55,688 nucleotides of DNA from Burkholderiales bacterium (GCA_020355165.1 CP070661.1:1864675-1920362), one strand, 5' to 3'; counted from the first letter of the stretch, positions 7,801 through 17,429 are shown. Made by a program: numbers and translations. Notes: generated by a model not told the origin, from the sequence alone.

Positions 7801-8154
7801 ATGACGCCGCTGTACCGTCTGAATCCACCTCTGCTCGCCTGCCTGGCCGCAGGCTGGTTGCTGGCCGCTCCGCCTGCGCTGGCTCAGAGACAGGCCGAAC
7901 CCTCGGCGCACCAGGGAGGCGCGACCGAGGAACTGGCCAGCGGCGAAGTGCGCCGCATCGATAAGGCACAGAAGAAGATCACCTTGCGGCATGGCGAGAT
8001 CAAGAGCCTCGACATGCCGCCAATGTCGATGGTCTTCCGCGTCCGGCCCGACGACCTGATCGAGACGGTCAAGGTCGGCGACAAGGTGCTGTTCACGGTG
8101 GTCAAGGACGCTGACGGCAGCCTGGTCGTGACTTCGATCAAGCCGGCGCCCTGA
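7801..8154 (+). CDS. cusF: CusF-like periplasmic copper-binding protein
   Basis: The 117-residue product has a signal peptide (cleavage near APPALAQ) and an OB-fold CusF domain. Putative ligands are His64, Met72, Met75 and Met77 in RHGEIKSLDMPPMSM. In Escherichia coli CusF the position of Met72 is a Trp that makes a cation-pi contact with Cu(I). Replacement by Met, as in many CusF-like domains, should give an all-thioether/imidazole site. CusF normally hands Cu(I) to the CusCBA pump, which is not in this window, so delivery to the oxidase or the TolC-type system is possible. The gene follows the cupredoxin gene on the same strand after 37 bases with AAGGAG upstream. Confidence 0.88.
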   Translation: MTPLYRLNPPLLACLAAGWLLAAPPALAQRQAEPSAHQGGATEELASGEVRRIDKAQKKITLRHGEIKSLDMPPMSMVFRVRPDDLIETVKVGDKVLFTVVKDADGSLVVTSIKPAP

Positions 8155-8166
8155 GCGCGAGCTGAA

Positions 8167-8505
8167 ATGTCGCGCCGCCTCGTCTATGCCGGAGTCGGCA
8201 TCTTGGGAATCGGCTTGTCGGCGCTGATCTGGTGGGACGCCCGCGTGCGCAGCGGATTAGCGTGGAGCAGCGACTACGCACACACGCTAATCCGCCGCGC
8301 GCGTGGGCATGCCGTCTTACGAGCGAGGCAACCGAAGCCTCGATCGACGTTGCCGGCAGCGCATAGATCGATCGAACAACTGGCGTCGCGACGCCGGCCC
8401 TCGTCCCCTTTCCGGCCAATGTCGTTGATCTCACGCAAACAAAGGCGGAGAGTGCTGGTTACCATGCGAAAGCCTTTAGGCTTGCGTGCCGCACCTTCCA
8501 GATGA
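8167..8505 (+). CDS. doubtful small protein with N-terminal membrane segment
   Basis: The first 35 residues (MSRRLVYAGVGILGIGLSAL then WWDARVRSG) look like a genuine membrane anchor. The remaining 75 residues are Arg/Pro/Ser-rich and read like out-of-frame sequence. A 13-bp inverted repeat (8252-8295) lies where the character changes, suggesting that an intact gene was interrupted or deleted here. The frame overlaps the next start by four bases. I recognise no family. Either a truncated gene or chance is possible. Confidence 0.3.
   Translation: MSRRLVYAGVGILGIGLSALIWWDARVRSGLAWSSDYAHTLIRRARGHAVLRARQPKPRSTLPAAHRSIEQLASRRRPSSPFRPMSLISRKQRRRVLVTMRKPLGLRAAPSR
8252..8295. repeat. 13-bp perfect inverted repeat
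   Basis: GCGGATTAGCGTG at 8252-8264 is followed 18 bases later by its exact reverse complement CACGCTAATCCGC at 8283-8295. There is no T-run, so it is not an obvious intrinsic terminator. It may be the scar of a mobile element, a structured RNA hairpin between cusF and the next genes, or a regulator site. Confidence 0.75.
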
Positions 8506-8876
8506 GACTGAAGCGTATCCGCTGGCTGATCGTGTTCATCGTGGCGATGTTCACGGTCAACGGTGTCGCCGCGGCGGCGCGTGCCTGCACGCTCAGCCAG
8601 GTGAGACACGAACACAGCACGCTTCAGTGGCAGCAGGCCAAGGTCGACGCCACCTGCCCGGAGGCTGCCGCGACACCGTGCGTGTCGCACTGCGTTCAGG
8701 AGGCAAAGAGCGGCGAGCAGAAGGCGCCGGTCGATTCCCCGCCCGCCGTCATCGCGCCCCCGCTCGCGCTGACCCAGGCTACCTTCCCCCCCGTGCAGAG
8801 CCCACTGCACGTCGCTTCGTCTGACCTCATCGTCGGCCCATCGCTGACGATCCTGTTCGGCAATCTTCGAAATTGA
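8502..8876 (+). CDS. small secreted Cys/His protein of copper cluster
   Basis: The 124-residue product has a signal peptide (MRLKRIRWLIVFIVAMFTVN, cleavage near AAAARA). It has HEHSTLQW, several Cys (CPEAAATPCVSHC) and a C-terminus LTILFGNLRN. A terminal LxILFxNFR-like ending is seen in small exported proteins near copper and heavy-metal genes of betaproteobacteria, as I remember; no PFAM domain comes to mind. The Cys/His content suggests metal binding in the periplasm. The ATG at 8502 gives the signal peptide. It lies between cusF and the DUF411 gene on the same strand. Confidence 0.6.
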   Translation: MRLKRIRWLIVFIVAMFTVNGVAAAARACTLSQVRHEHSTLQWQQAKVDATCPEAAATPCVSHCVQEAKSGEQKAPVDSPPAVIAPPLALTQATFPPVQSPLHVASSDLIVGPSLTILFGNLRN

Positions 8877-9019
8877 TCTGTTGAGCGCGTAGCGCGACGC
8901 CCCGGAGCGGGCGCCGCCGGCGACGCACGCCCGCTGCCGAATGCGCCGGGCGAATGCAGATGTTCCGCTGCATCGAGCACCTCGCTGCAGATCGAAGACC
9001 GCCCAACAGAGAGGTTCAA

Positions 9020-9478
9020 ATGAAAGCATTGGAAATTTACCGGCCCCTGCGGCATTTGGCGCTGCTGGCGCTGGCGTCCGTCCCGATGATGGCGAGCGCC
9101 GTCGAAATGCATCGGTTGCACGTCTACAAGACGCTTTCGTGCGGCTGCTGTGCCTTGTGGGTCGAACACATGAAGGCGAGCGGGTTCAGCGTCGAAGTGC
9201 ACGATGTCCGTGACGTGATGCCCTACCGCGAGAAATATGGCGTGCCGGATGAGGCGATGTCATGCCACACGGCAGTGATCGCAGGCTACGTCGTCGAGGG
9301 GCATGTTCCGGCTGCGGATGTCAAGCGGCTGCTGAGCGAGAAGCCCAAGGCGACCGGGATTGCCGTGCCCGGAATGGTGCAGGGCTCGCCGGGCATGGAG
9401 CAGGGACGAGCGCCCGAGCGCTATGACGTCGTCCTCTTCGGCGAACGCCGGCTGCAACGCGTGTTCGCGAAGCATTGA
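9020..9478 (+). CDS. DUF411 periplasmic metal-binding protein
   Basis: The 152-residue product carries a signal peptide (residues 1-28, ending MMASAVE) and a DUF411 domain. The domain has the motif YKTLSCGCCALWVEHM (Cys41, Cys43, Cys44) and later MSCHTAVI. DUF411 proteins, often annotated CopG-like, accompany copper-resistance genes, and the Cys cluster is the likely Cu(I) site. The ATG at 9020 is chosen because it follows GAGAGG and gives a clean export signal; an upstream ATG at 8954 gives a non-signal extension. It is the first gene of a run that continues with DUF1573 and thiol-transport proteins. Confidence 0.88.
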   Translation: MKALEIYRPLRHLALLALASVPMMASAVEMHRLHVYKTLSCGCCALWVEHMKASGFSVEVHDVRDVMPYREKYGVPDEAMSCHTAVIAGYVVEGHVPAADVKRLLSEKPKATGIAVPGMVQGSPGMEQGRAPERYDVVLFGERRLQRVFAKH

Positions 9479-9572
9479 CGGGTGCCGCAGATCTCGGCGA
9501 ACGATGAGGCGGCGCACTGCACAGGATCACGTGCGCCTCTCCGAACTTTGAACGCCATTGAAAGGAACTGAA

Positions 9573-10112
9573 ATGAGCAAGCACAGTGCAGTTGCACCTC
9601 GCCCCTTCGTCATCCCGAAAGCCATGATCGCAGCTGGCGTTGCCGCGCTGATCGTCGGCGCGGCGATCATCGTCGCCAAACCAGATCAGGTGCAAAGCAG
9701 CCCGGCACCACGCGTTGAGGCACAGGGACCGCGCATGCTTCAGGCCAAAGAGACGAACTTCGACTTTGGCACGATCTCGATGGCGGCCGGCAACGTGTCG
9801 CATCGCTACTGGATCCGCAACAACGGCGATCAGCCGGTCACGGTGAGCAAGATGTACACGTCTTGCATGTGCACGACGGCCACGCTGATCAAAGGTGGCA
9901 GGAAATCGCCGACGGTCGGCATGCCGGGCCACGGCTTCATGCCGACGCTGAATGAGACGCTTGCTCCGGGCGAGGCGGCGATGGTCGAGGTGGTCTTCGA
10001 TCCGGCCGCGCACGGCCCGGCCGGCATTGGCCGCACCGAGAGGCTGGTCACGATACGGACGGATCGCGAGCGGCCGCTCGAACTTTCCTTTGTCGTCAAC
10101 GTGAAGCCGTGA
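9573..10112 (+). CDS. membrane-anchored DUF1573 protein
   Basis: The 179-residue protein has one N-terminal membrane span (about residues 17-35). A periplasmic Ig-like DUF1573 domain follows, starting ETNFDFGTISMAAG and including SKMYTSCMCTTA (Cys98 and Cys100). The CxC pair is characteristic of one DUF1573 branch and could be redox active or bind copper. It is followed after four bases by a CcdA-like gene, so it is likely translated with the membrane thiol module. The ATG at 9573 has AAGGA upstream. The role in the relay is inferred. Confidence 0.82.
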   Translation: MSKHSAVAPRPFVIPKAMIAAGVAALIVGAAIIVAKPDQVQSSPAPRVEAQGPRMLQAKETNFDFGTISMAAGNVSHRYWIRNNGDQPVTVSKMYTSCMCTTATLIKGGRKSPTVGMPGHGFMPTLNETLAPGEAAMVEVVFDPAAHGPAGIGRTERLVTIRTDRERPLELSFVVNVKP

Positions 10113-10116
10113 TGCC

Positions 10117-10899
10117 ATGACGCGCAAACTGACCTTCCTTGTGTCGTTCGGCCTGCTGTTGGTCGGACTGGTGCTGGTCCTGAAGACCGGCAACATCGGT
10201 ACCGCCGCGTTGTGGGACCTCAGCGGCGGTGGCGCCTGGCTGCTGCCGCTGGTGGGTACGGCCGCGCTGATCGACAGCATCAATCCCTGCGCCTTCTCGA
10301 TCCTGCTGGTGACGATCGCCTTCCTGCTGAGCATCGGCAAGCTGCGCGCGAGCGTGCTGGGCATCGGCGCCGCGTACATCTTCGGCATCTTTCTTGTCTA
10401 CCTGATGATCGGACTGGGGCTGCTGCAGACGCTGCATGTCTTCGACACGCCGCACTTCATGGCCAAGGTCGGGGCGTCGCTGTTGATCGCGCTGGGCTTG
10501 ATCAACATCGCCAACGAGATCTTCCCGTCTTTCCCGGTCAAGCTGGCGATCCCGCATGCGGCGCACGGCAAGATGGCCACGCTGATGGAGAAGGCCTCGG
10601 TGCCGACGGCGGTCGTGCTCGGCGGCTTGGTTGGGCTGTGCGAGTTTCCGTGCACCGGGGGGCCGTACCTGATGGTCGTCGGCCTGCTGCACGATCACAT
10701 GACCTACTACTCCGGCGTCGCTTACCTGCTGCTGTACAACGTGCTGTTCGTGCTGCCGTTGGTAATCATTCTGCTGATCGCCAGCGACAAGGCGCTGCTG
10801 CACAGGGTGCAGCAGTGGCAGCAAGGGCGGAAGAAATCGATGCGCTGGGGTGGCGGCCTGGCGATGATCGGGCTCGGTGCCTTCATCTTCGTCGTGTGA
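10117..10899 (+). CDS. CcdA/DsbD-like transmembrane thiol transporter (first copy)
   Basis: The 260-residue integral membrane protein has six to eight hydrophobic segments. The two hallmark Cys positions of the DsbD/CcdA family are present: Cys58 in SINPCAFSI and Cys175/Cys179 in GLCEFPCTGGPYL. Such proteins move reducing equivalents from cytoplasmic thioredoxin to the periplasm. The second motif with two Cys (CEFPCTGG) differs from the single-Cys motif of the other CcdA protein encoded at 12059, so the two are not simple duplicates. The stop overlaps the next start (GTGATG). This fits delivery of electrons to the DUF1573, CPIC or TlpA-like partners encoded beside it. Confidence 0.88.
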   Translation: MTRKLTFLVSFGLLLVGLVLVLKTGNIGTAALWDLSGGGAWLLPLVGTAALIDSINPCAFSILLVTIAFLLSIGKLRASVLGIGAAYIFGIFLVYLMIGLGLLQTLHVFDTPHFMAKVGASLLIALGLINIANEIFPSFPVKLAIPHAAHGKMATLMEKASVPTAVVLGGLVGLCEFPCTGGPYLMVVGLLHDHMTYYSGVAYLLLYNVLFVLPLVIILLIASDKALLHRVQQWQQGRKKSMRWGGGLAMIGLGAFIFVV

Positions 10900-11345
10900 T
10901 GAACGCCATCGCGCCCGCCTTGGTTTCGATCTGGCTGCTGGCCGCGCTGGCTTGGCTGGCGCGGCGCACGCTTCGTGTGTCCGTCTGCCCGATCTGCGTC
11001 GGCGTGGCTGGCACCTGGCTGTGGATGCTGGTCGGCCGCATGCTAGGCGTCGCGGTCGACACGGCGATGTTGCCGCTGCTGCTGGCCGGCTCGGTCGTCG
11101 GCGTCGCCTATCAGGTCGAAAGACTGCTGCCGGCTTCACGATCGGGAGCTTTGTTCAAGGCTGTGGCGATCCCGATCGGGCTGGCGGCGGCCTACTCGCT
11201 CGAACTGTCGCTGTGGGGGCTGTTCGCGGCACTGCTGACAGCGCTGCTGCTGGTCGCCGCGGCTTTCTTCCGGCCGGCGGCGGCCGCCGCGCCGGACAGC
11301 GCGGCCGTCGACGAACTGAAGAAGCAGATGAAGCAATGCTGTTGA
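10899..11345 (+). CDS. small membrane protein with CPIC and C-terminal CC
   Basis: The 148-residue protein has about four membrane segments. Cys30 and Cys33 form a CPIC motif (VCPICVGVAGTW) at the end of the first span, and the C-terminus ends KKQMKQCC. CPxC motifs are typical of thioredoxin-like redox centres, but here the motif sits in a small membrane protein and not in a thioredoxin fold. The start overlaps the CcdA-like stop by one base, a strong sign of coupling. I do not know the family name. A thiol-exchange or metal-binding partner of the CcdA-like protein is likely. Confidence 0.7.
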   Translation: MNAIAPALVSIWLLAALAWLARRTLRVSVCPICVGVAGTWLWMLVGRMLGVAVDTAMLPLLLAGSVVGVAYQVERLLPASRSGALFKAVAIPIGLAAAYSLELSLWGLFAALLTALLLVAAAFFRPAAAAAPDSAAVDELKKQMKQCC

Positions 11346-11406
11346 ACCGAGGCGACGGTGCCGCGGGACCCGCGCGCCGCGCCGCCTCCTGAACGGATCG
11401 GCAAAG

Positions 11407-11991
11407 ATGACCGAGAACGTACTGATCGACAGTCCGAAGGCGCCTGCTTCCGGCGTGCGCTGGTCGCGCTACGTGCCGCTGGCAGTGTTCGCGGTGCTGG
11501 TCGTGTTCTTCGCCGTCGGGCTGACGTTGAACCCGCGCATCATCCCGTCGCCCCTGATCGGCAAGGCGGTTCCCGAGTTCGACCTGCCGGCAGTCAAGGG
11601 CCGCAAGCTCGGCCTGTCGAGCGCCAACCTGCGCGGCGAGGTGTCGATCGTCAACGTGTTCGCGTCGTGGTGCGCCGCCTGCCGCGACGAGCACCCGCTG
11701 CTGATGCAACTGGCGGCGAGCGGCGTGGTGCCTATCCACGGGCTCAACTACAAGGACAAGCCCGATGACGCGGCCAAGTGGCTTGACGATCTCGGCGATC
11801 CGTACACACGCACCGGCGCCGACGTTTCCGGTCAGATCGGCATCGAGTGGGGCGTCTACGGCGTACCCGAAACCTTCGTCATCGACCGCGCGGGCGTCAT
11901 CGCCTACAAGCACATCGGTCCGGTGACGCCGCAGGCGTTGAACGAGACGCTGCTGCCGCTGATCCGCCGGCTGCAACAGGCCGCGCCATGA
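11407..11991 (+). CDS. TlpA/DsbE-like membrane-anchored thioredoxin
   Basis: The 194-residue protein has one N-terminal membrane span (residues 22-40) and a periplasmic thioredoxin fold. WCAAC (Cys89, Cys92) follows NVFASW, and the cis-Pro motif is GVYGVPETFV. It resembles CcmG/DsbE, which reduces apocytochrome c during maturation, but no other ccm genes are nearby. Because its neighbours are two CcdA-like proteins in a copper cluster, it is more likely a reductant for Cu-binding thiols or copper-site assembly. The ATG at 11407 follows GGATCGGCAAAG, a weak ribosome site. Confidence 0.88.
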   Translation: MTENVLIDSPKAPASGVRWSRYVPLAVFAVLVVFFAVGLTLNPRIIPSPLIGKAVPEFDLPAVKGRKLGLSSANLRGEVSIVNVFASWCAACRDEHPLLMQLAASGVVPIHGLNYKDKPDDAAKWLDDLGDPYTRTGADVSGQIGIEWGVYGVPETFVIDRAGVIAYKHIGPVTPQALNETLLPLIRRLQQAAP

Positions 11992-12058
11992 GGCGCGCCG
12001 AGCCGCTGCCGCGGAAACTGCTGCCCATGGCGCAGCCGCTTCCCGTGAGGAATCGCGG

Positions 12059-12799
12059 TTGAGCGACCTTTCGACGCTAGCGCTGGCCACGGCTTTCGGC
12101 GCCGGGATCGTGTCGTTCCTTTCCCCCTGCGTGCTGCCGCTGGTGCCCGGCTACATCTCGTATGTGGCCGGCGATGTGCTGGTGCATCGGACCGAGTCCC
12201 AGGCGCGTGCGAGACGCCTGGCCACAGTGGGCCTGAGTCTGTGCTTCGTTGCCGGCTTCTCGACCGTGTTCATCGCGCTCGGCGCCGGTGCCACGGCGCT
12301 TGGCCAGCTCCTGCTGCGTTACAAGAACGAGGCAAACATCGTCGGCGGCGCGATCGTGCTGGCGTTCGGCCTGTTCATGGTCGGTGCGGTGAAGATGCCG
12401 TGGCTGCAGCGCGACCTGCGCCTACACGCGGACATCAGGGGCGCGCGCCCGGTGAGCGCCTACCTGATCGGGCTGGCCTTCGCCTTCGGCTGGACGCCGT
12501 GCATCGGCCCGGTGCTCGGTGCGATCCTGACCGTCAGTGCGGTAACGGCGACCGTGTCCAGCGGCATCGCGCTGCTCGGCGCCTATTCGCTCGGCCTCGG
12601 CGTGCCGTTTCTGCTGACGGCCGCTTTCACCGGCGCGCTCCTGAAACGACTGAAGTCGATGCGGCGCACCGGACGCTGGCTGCAGATCGGCGCCGGCGCC
12701 GGCATGGCCCTGATGGGAGTGGCGATGATCACCGGGCTGCTGACCAAGATGGCGTGGTGGCTGCTTGAAACCTTTCCGGCGTTCTCCACCATCGGTTGA
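12059..12799 (+). CDS. ccdA: CcdA-family cytochrome c biogenesis membrane protein (second copy)
   Basis: The 246-residue protein has six hydrophobic spans and the classic CcdA Cys pair: Cys24 in FLSPCVLPLVPGY and Cys148 in FGWTPCIGPVLGA. It passes electrons from cytoplasmic thioredoxin to periplasmic thioredoxin-like proteins such as the TlpA-like protein encoded upstream. Translation probably starts at TTG 12059: no upstream ATG/GTG is open in frame, and TGAGGA lies about ten bases before. It is the last gene of the plus-strand run and converges with a minus-strand series. A copy closer to canonical CcdA than the gene at 10117. Confidence 0.9.
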   Translation: MSDLSTLALATAFGAGIVSFLSPCVLPLVPGYISYVAGDVLVHRTESQARARRLATVGLSLCFVAGFSTVFIALGAGATALGQLLLRYKNEANIVGGAIVLAFGLFMVGAVKMPWLQRDLRLHADIRGARPVSAYLIGLAFAFGWTPCIGPVLGAILTVSAVTATVSSGIALLGAYSLGLGVPFLLTAAFTGALLKRLKSMRRTGRWLQIGAGAGMALMGVAMITGLLTKMAWWLLETFPAFSTIG

Positions 12800-12847
12800 T
12801 CCGGCAGTCACACGACAGACGCCAGCGCCGGCGCCGGAAGGAGTGGC

Positions 12848-13111
12848 TCAGGCCGGCTCGCGCGCCACGAAGCGGTTGTACAGCGGCACCCAGACGAACG
12901 CAAAGTACCAGCCGTAGAGGTAGCTTTCCGCCAGCCCGGCGGCGTAGTCCTTCCACGAGTACAGCGCGAAGCCGGGCAACAGGCTGCGCCAGAAGTCGAA
13001 GATCTCGTGATAGGGAAACGCGAGATCGACCAGCACGCAGGCCGTAAACGTCACAGCGAGAAACAGGCTCGCCGTGTTGCCGACGGCGAGCAGCGGAAGT
13101 CGGCGATTCAT
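12848..13111 (-). CDS. DUF5676-like two-span membrane protein
   Basis: The 87-residue product has two hydrophobic segments. Its features VGNTASLFLAVTFTACVLVD, LLPGF, SYLYGWYFAFVW and PLYN match small DUF5676-type membrane proteins as I recall them. Its ATG overlaps the stop of the upstream carboxymuconolactone-decarboxylase-like gene (ATGA), so the two are translationally coupled. Such proteins often appear in metal-resistance clusters of betaproteobacteria, but no function is known. Confidence 0.72.
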   Translation of the reverse strand: MNRRLPLLAVGNTASLFLAVTFTACVLVDLAFPYHEIFDFWRSLLPGFALYSWKDYAAGLAESYLYGWYFAFVWVPLYNRFVAREPA

Positions 13112-13653
13112 GGATCCTCCTCGACCACGGGACGCGTGCAGAGCCCCGGCGCCGGCACGCCGAGCGCCGAGTTGAACTTGCTCGACAGGTTCTGGAAGGC
13201 GAGCAGCGCGGTGAGTTCGATGATCTCCGCGTCGCTGAACACCTGCCGCAGGCGATCGAACAGCGGCTCGTCGACTCCGCGCCGCGTGTCGGTCATCGCC
13301 TCCGCGTACGCCAGCGCCGCCTTTTCACGCTCGCCGAACAGCGGCGAATGCTCGAAGTCGGCCAGCGCCGCCAGCCGCTCGTGCGTCACCTCGCGTTCGA
13401 GCGCGGCGGCCGAGTTCAGGTCGACGCAGAACGCGCAGCCGTTGATCTGCGAGACCCGTACCTGCAGCAGCGCGCGCAGTCCCGGGACGATCGGAGATGT
13501 GCCGCGATCGAGCGAGCGATACAACAGCGTCAGCGCCAGCAAGGACCCCGGCAGGCGGCCCCACAGCAGCGCCGGCCCGAGTTCGCGTCCGTACTTGCGT
13601 CGCTGCGCGGCCAGGACCAGTCGCACGTACCACGGATAGCGGCGCGCAGCCAT
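13108..13653 (-). CDS. AhpD-like carboxymuconolactone decarboxylase family protein
   Basis: The 181-residue product (start ATG at 13653, giving MAARRYPWYVRLVLAAQRRK) contains the CMD/AhpD core motif INGCAFCVDLNSA. The paired Cys of CAFC is the peroxidatic/resolving pair of AhpD-type alkylhydroperoxidases. The helix-rich remainder (ALADFEHSPLFGEREKAALA, ELTALLAFQNL) fits the family. The longer upstream extension is not protein-like. A thiol peroxidase role against copper-driven peroxide stress is an inference. The gene is coupled to the DUF5676-like gene by ATGA overlap. Confidence 0.83.
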   Translation of the reverse strand: MAARRYPWYVRLVLAAQRRKYGRELGPALLWGRLPGSLLALTLLYRSLDRGTSPIVPGLRALLQVRVSQINGCAFCVDLNSAAALEREVTHERLAALADFEHSPLFGEREKAALAYAEAMTDTRRGVDEPLFDRLRQVFSDAEIIELTALLAFQNLSSKFNSALGVPAPGLCTRPVVEEDP

Positions 13654-13771
13654 TGCCACGCGGACGCCGTGTCCGGTTTGTCGCGCAGTGGCAGAACTAG
13701 CACAGAAGTGTCCGCCGTTTGCGCCGAGACCCTGCGCCGCGCCGGAACCGGTGTCGACCTCTTGCATCGTG

Positions 13772-14182
13772 CTACTTCAGCGGCCAGCGGAACCGTCGCG
13801 GTGCCGGTTCGCCGGGGCGTTGGATCTGCAGTTCGATCGCCGCCGGCTGCGGCTTGATCGGCGCGAAGCTCAGCACGCCCTTCCGATGATGGCCACCGGG
13901 CGGCATGCCGTCCCAGCCCAGCGCGGCGTGCTGGTTGCCAGCGTCGTCGACCAGGATCGACGCGCGGACGAGATCGTCGGCAAGGTCCTGGCTGTGCGTG
14001 TCGAGGCGGATCTCGAAGGTCCAGGCTTTGGCGTCGATGGCGAGGTCTGCCGGTTTCGCGCGCACGGTGACCCCGCCGCCCTGCGACGAGATCTGCTTGA
14101 ATTCCGCTGCGGCAGCGGCAGACGAAACCGCGAACAGCGCGGCGAGGACGAATCCGACGAACGTCAGGTGGCGGCGAGGCAT
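13772..14182 (-). CDS. secreted protein of unknown function
   Basis: The 136-residue product has a signal peptide (MPRRHLTFVGFVLAALFAVS, cleavage after SSAAAAA). A compact beta-rich domain has WTFEIRLDTHSQDLADDLV and WDGMPPGGHHRKGVLSF. The GxPPGGHHRxGVLxF block is a conserved pattern I have seen in small exported proteins, but I cannot name the family. The HH pair could bind metal. Its start overlaps the upstream membrane protein gene by 19 bases, so both belong to the same transcript. Confidence 0.7.
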   Translation of the reverse strand: MPRRHLTFVGFVLAALFAVSSAAAAAEFKQISSQGGGVTVRAKPADLAIDAKAWTFEIRLDTHSQDLADDLVRASILVDDAGNQHAALGWDGMPPGGHHRKGVLSFAPIKPQPAAIELQIQRPGEPAPRRFRWPLK

Positions 14183-14622
14183 TTGGCGTGTTCCTTCGAG
14201 GCTGAGGCGAGTTTCGTGCCGATGTAAACGATGCCGGCGGCGTTGAACCCGATGCCGACCCAGAACAGTTCGATCTGGTACTGCGCGACCAGCGCCGCCA
14301 GGCCGGTGGCGCCGAGGATCGGCAGCAGGTTGACCAGGTAATGCGTGCAGCAGGACACCATCGCGGCGGTCGAGGCGGTGCCGGAGGCAGCCACGACCTT
14401 GCCGTGCGCGCGCGCGCCGCTGACCAGATGACGAAGGTAGAAGTAAAGGGCGATCTGCACGCCGAAGCCGCCGGCCAGCGTGAGAAGGTAGGGCCAGAAC
14501 TCGGCGAACTGCTCGCGCGTGAACTGCCAGTCCGACACCAGCGTCAGCAGGCCGAAGTACAGGGCGAGCAAGGCCACGGTTGCGGCCAGGCCGGCGAGGG
14601 ATGCCCTGAGTGTTGGATGCAT
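14164..14622 (-). CDS. four-span membrane protein with SCCTHYL motif
   Basis: The 152-residue protein has about four membrane helices (residues 10-30, 43-62, 82-105, 112-130). It has a conspicuous SCCTHYLVNLLP motif in the third helix and a Cys near the C-terminus. The CC-H motif inside a membrane helix suggests a metal or redox site. GGGAGG precedes the ATG by about eight bases. It lies downstream of the CopA ATPase gene on the same strand with a 180-base gap in which I see no gene. The family is unknown to me; it recurs in copper and mercury clusters as far as I recall. Confidence 0.68.
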   Translation of the reverse strand: MHPTLRASLAGLAATVALLALYFGLLTLVSDWQFTREQFAEFWPYLLTLAGGFGVQIALYFYLRHLVSGARAHGKVVAASGTASTAAMVSCCTHYLVNLLPILGATGLAALVAQYQIELFWVGIGFNAAGIVYIGTKLASASKEHAKCLAAT

Positions 14623-14802
14623 CTTTTCAACCTCCCAGTACGGTCTTGTGTCTCAGCGCGTCCCGCCGATACGCGGGCCGCGACGCGCGCTGTGCCGTGG
14701 CCATGCGTCGTGTTCGGGGTCGCAATGGCGCGATGTGCAGGCCGCTGCTTTCTGCGACCGGCATACGCGCGACAAGTTCTCGTTGGCCATCGCCGCAGTC
14801 GA

Positions 14803-17028
<2,226 letters not shown>

Positions 17029-17133
17029 GGTCGATGTCCTGTCTGGTGCGGTATCGCGTTTCCTGCGGTGGTGCACTGGCGGTGGCGCTCGGCGCCGCGA
17101 CGTGGCTGCGCTAGGGCCGCCCGCAGTTCCCGC

Positions 17134-17340
17134 TCAGCCGCTTTGCACGACGACCGGCGAGTAGCCGGCCGCCTTGATCGCCAGGCCCGCGGACTGCGCA
17201 TCGAGCGCGCCGGCGACGCGAACGCGACGGGCCAGCATGTCGAACTCGACCTGGCTCGTGGCATCGACCTTGCGCAGCGCCTTGGTGATCGACGACACGC
17301 AGTGGTCGCACATCATGTCTTTGACTTCAAATTCCAGCAT
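17134..17340 (-). CDS. copZ: CopZ-like HMA copper chaperone
   Basis: The 68-residue product is a single heavy-metal-associated domain. The metal motif is MMCDHC at about residues 9-14, followed by VSSITKALRKVDA and ending AAGYSPVVV. It should carry Cu(I) in the cytoplasm to the CopA ATPase encoded 105 bases downstream. The linker of the motif is DH instead of the common GH/AS, which is a small variation. GGGAGAACGCC precedes the ATG. Confidence 0.92.
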   Translation of the reverse strand: MLEFEVKDMMCDHCVSSITKALRKVDATSQVEFDMLARRVRVAGALDAQSAGLAIKAAGYSPVVVQSG

Positions 17341-17429
17341 GGCGTTCTCCCGGTGAAGACTGCTGCCGCGGGTTCAGGTGATGCGCAGCGCGGTGGCGGC
17401 TTCAGGCGCGTGCGCAGGGATCAGGGTTG

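Noticed and set aside
11988-12062. a 24-codon frame between the TlpA-like gene and ccdA
   Set aside because: It is too short, basic and without a binding site of its own. It overlaps the putative leader of the TTG-started ccdA.
11407-12799. cytochrome c maturation (ccm) locus
   Set aside because: Only TlpA/CcdA-type proteins are present. No CcmE, CcmF, CcmH or ResB-type gene is nearby, so a copper-linked thiol role fits better.
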